32,378 bases of DNA from JAADEM01 sp965371855 (GTDB lineage Bacteria > Bacteroidota > Bacteroidia > Bacteroidales > Marinilabiliaceae): positions 1 through 32,378 of the forward strand of contig CBDUZZ010000054.1 in NCBI GenBank assembly GCA_965371855.1, read 5' to 3'. The notes beneath the pieces are model-generated. The model worked only from the letters and a program-made list of their open reading frames with translations. It had not been told where the DNA came from and did not search any database. Both the position numbers and the translations under genes were made by a program. Shown piece by piece: positions 32,339-32,378 of the stretch; positions within the stretch are counted from its first letter, which is position 1, and each line of letters opens with the position of its first letter.

Positions 32339-32378
32339 AATGGCACTAACTTAGTGTATATAATACAATAACTTTTGT

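Overview
The window looks like a chromosomal segment from an AT-rich member of the Bacteroidota. Supporting this are a PorP/SprF-family type IX secretion (T9SS) protein, a gliding-motility-type C-terminal sorting domain, a two-component-type beta-propeller with a Y_Y_Y domain, a TonB-dependent receptor, few Shine-Dalgarno sequences, and several TAnnTTTG promoter motifs. I see no rRNA, tRNA, CRISPR array, transposase or phage gene, and no gene-free stretch over 300 bases.

Layout. (1) 1-4745, minus strand: an arsenic-resistance operon reading leftward: arsR, arsC, an ArsP/DUF318-type permease, a mini-thioredoxin, an ArsF-like lipoprotein, an ArsG-like permease, a truncated and frameshifted acr3 remnant, and a CDF metal exporter. 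(2) 4939-6050, plus strand: a TsaC/YrdC-type tRNA-modification enzyme and a hotdog thioesterase, then a 141-bp inverted-repeat element at the convergent junction. (3) 6216-15016, minus strand: a surface/T9SS operon: a large secreted protein with a type-B sorting domain, PorP/SprF, a PD40-PKD protein, an unknown exported protein, and a membrane sensor ending in a SpoIIE/PP2C phosphatase. (4) 15201-23378, minus strand: SLC12-like transporter, methyltransferase, GT-C-type membrane protein, methyltransferase-GT2 fusion, coaD, and a TlpA-like protein without a normal CxxC. (5) 23559-32282, plus strand: a molybdenum-themed region: a one-domain ModE-like regulator, a TonB-dependent receptor preceded by a ModE-box-like palindrome, a membrane protein fused to a THEP1-type NTPase, mobA, and a three-gene molybdopterin oxidoreductase operon of the Psr/Phs type.

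The best candidate for an undescribed system is 23559-28336. The receptor and the membrane-NTPase gene overlap by four bases. The membrane part resembles ECF transporter S and T components, but the NTPase is of the THEP1 type, not an ABC ATPase. The ModE-like regulator, ModE-like palindrome, MobA and downstream molybdoenzyme point to molybdate or tungstate (or a cofactor precursor) as the substrate. That substrate is inferred and not shown by the sequence.

A second notable point is decay of the arsenite exporter Acr3 inside an otherwise intact arsenic operon that keeps arsF/arsG-like genes, linked in the literature to aromatic arsenicals.
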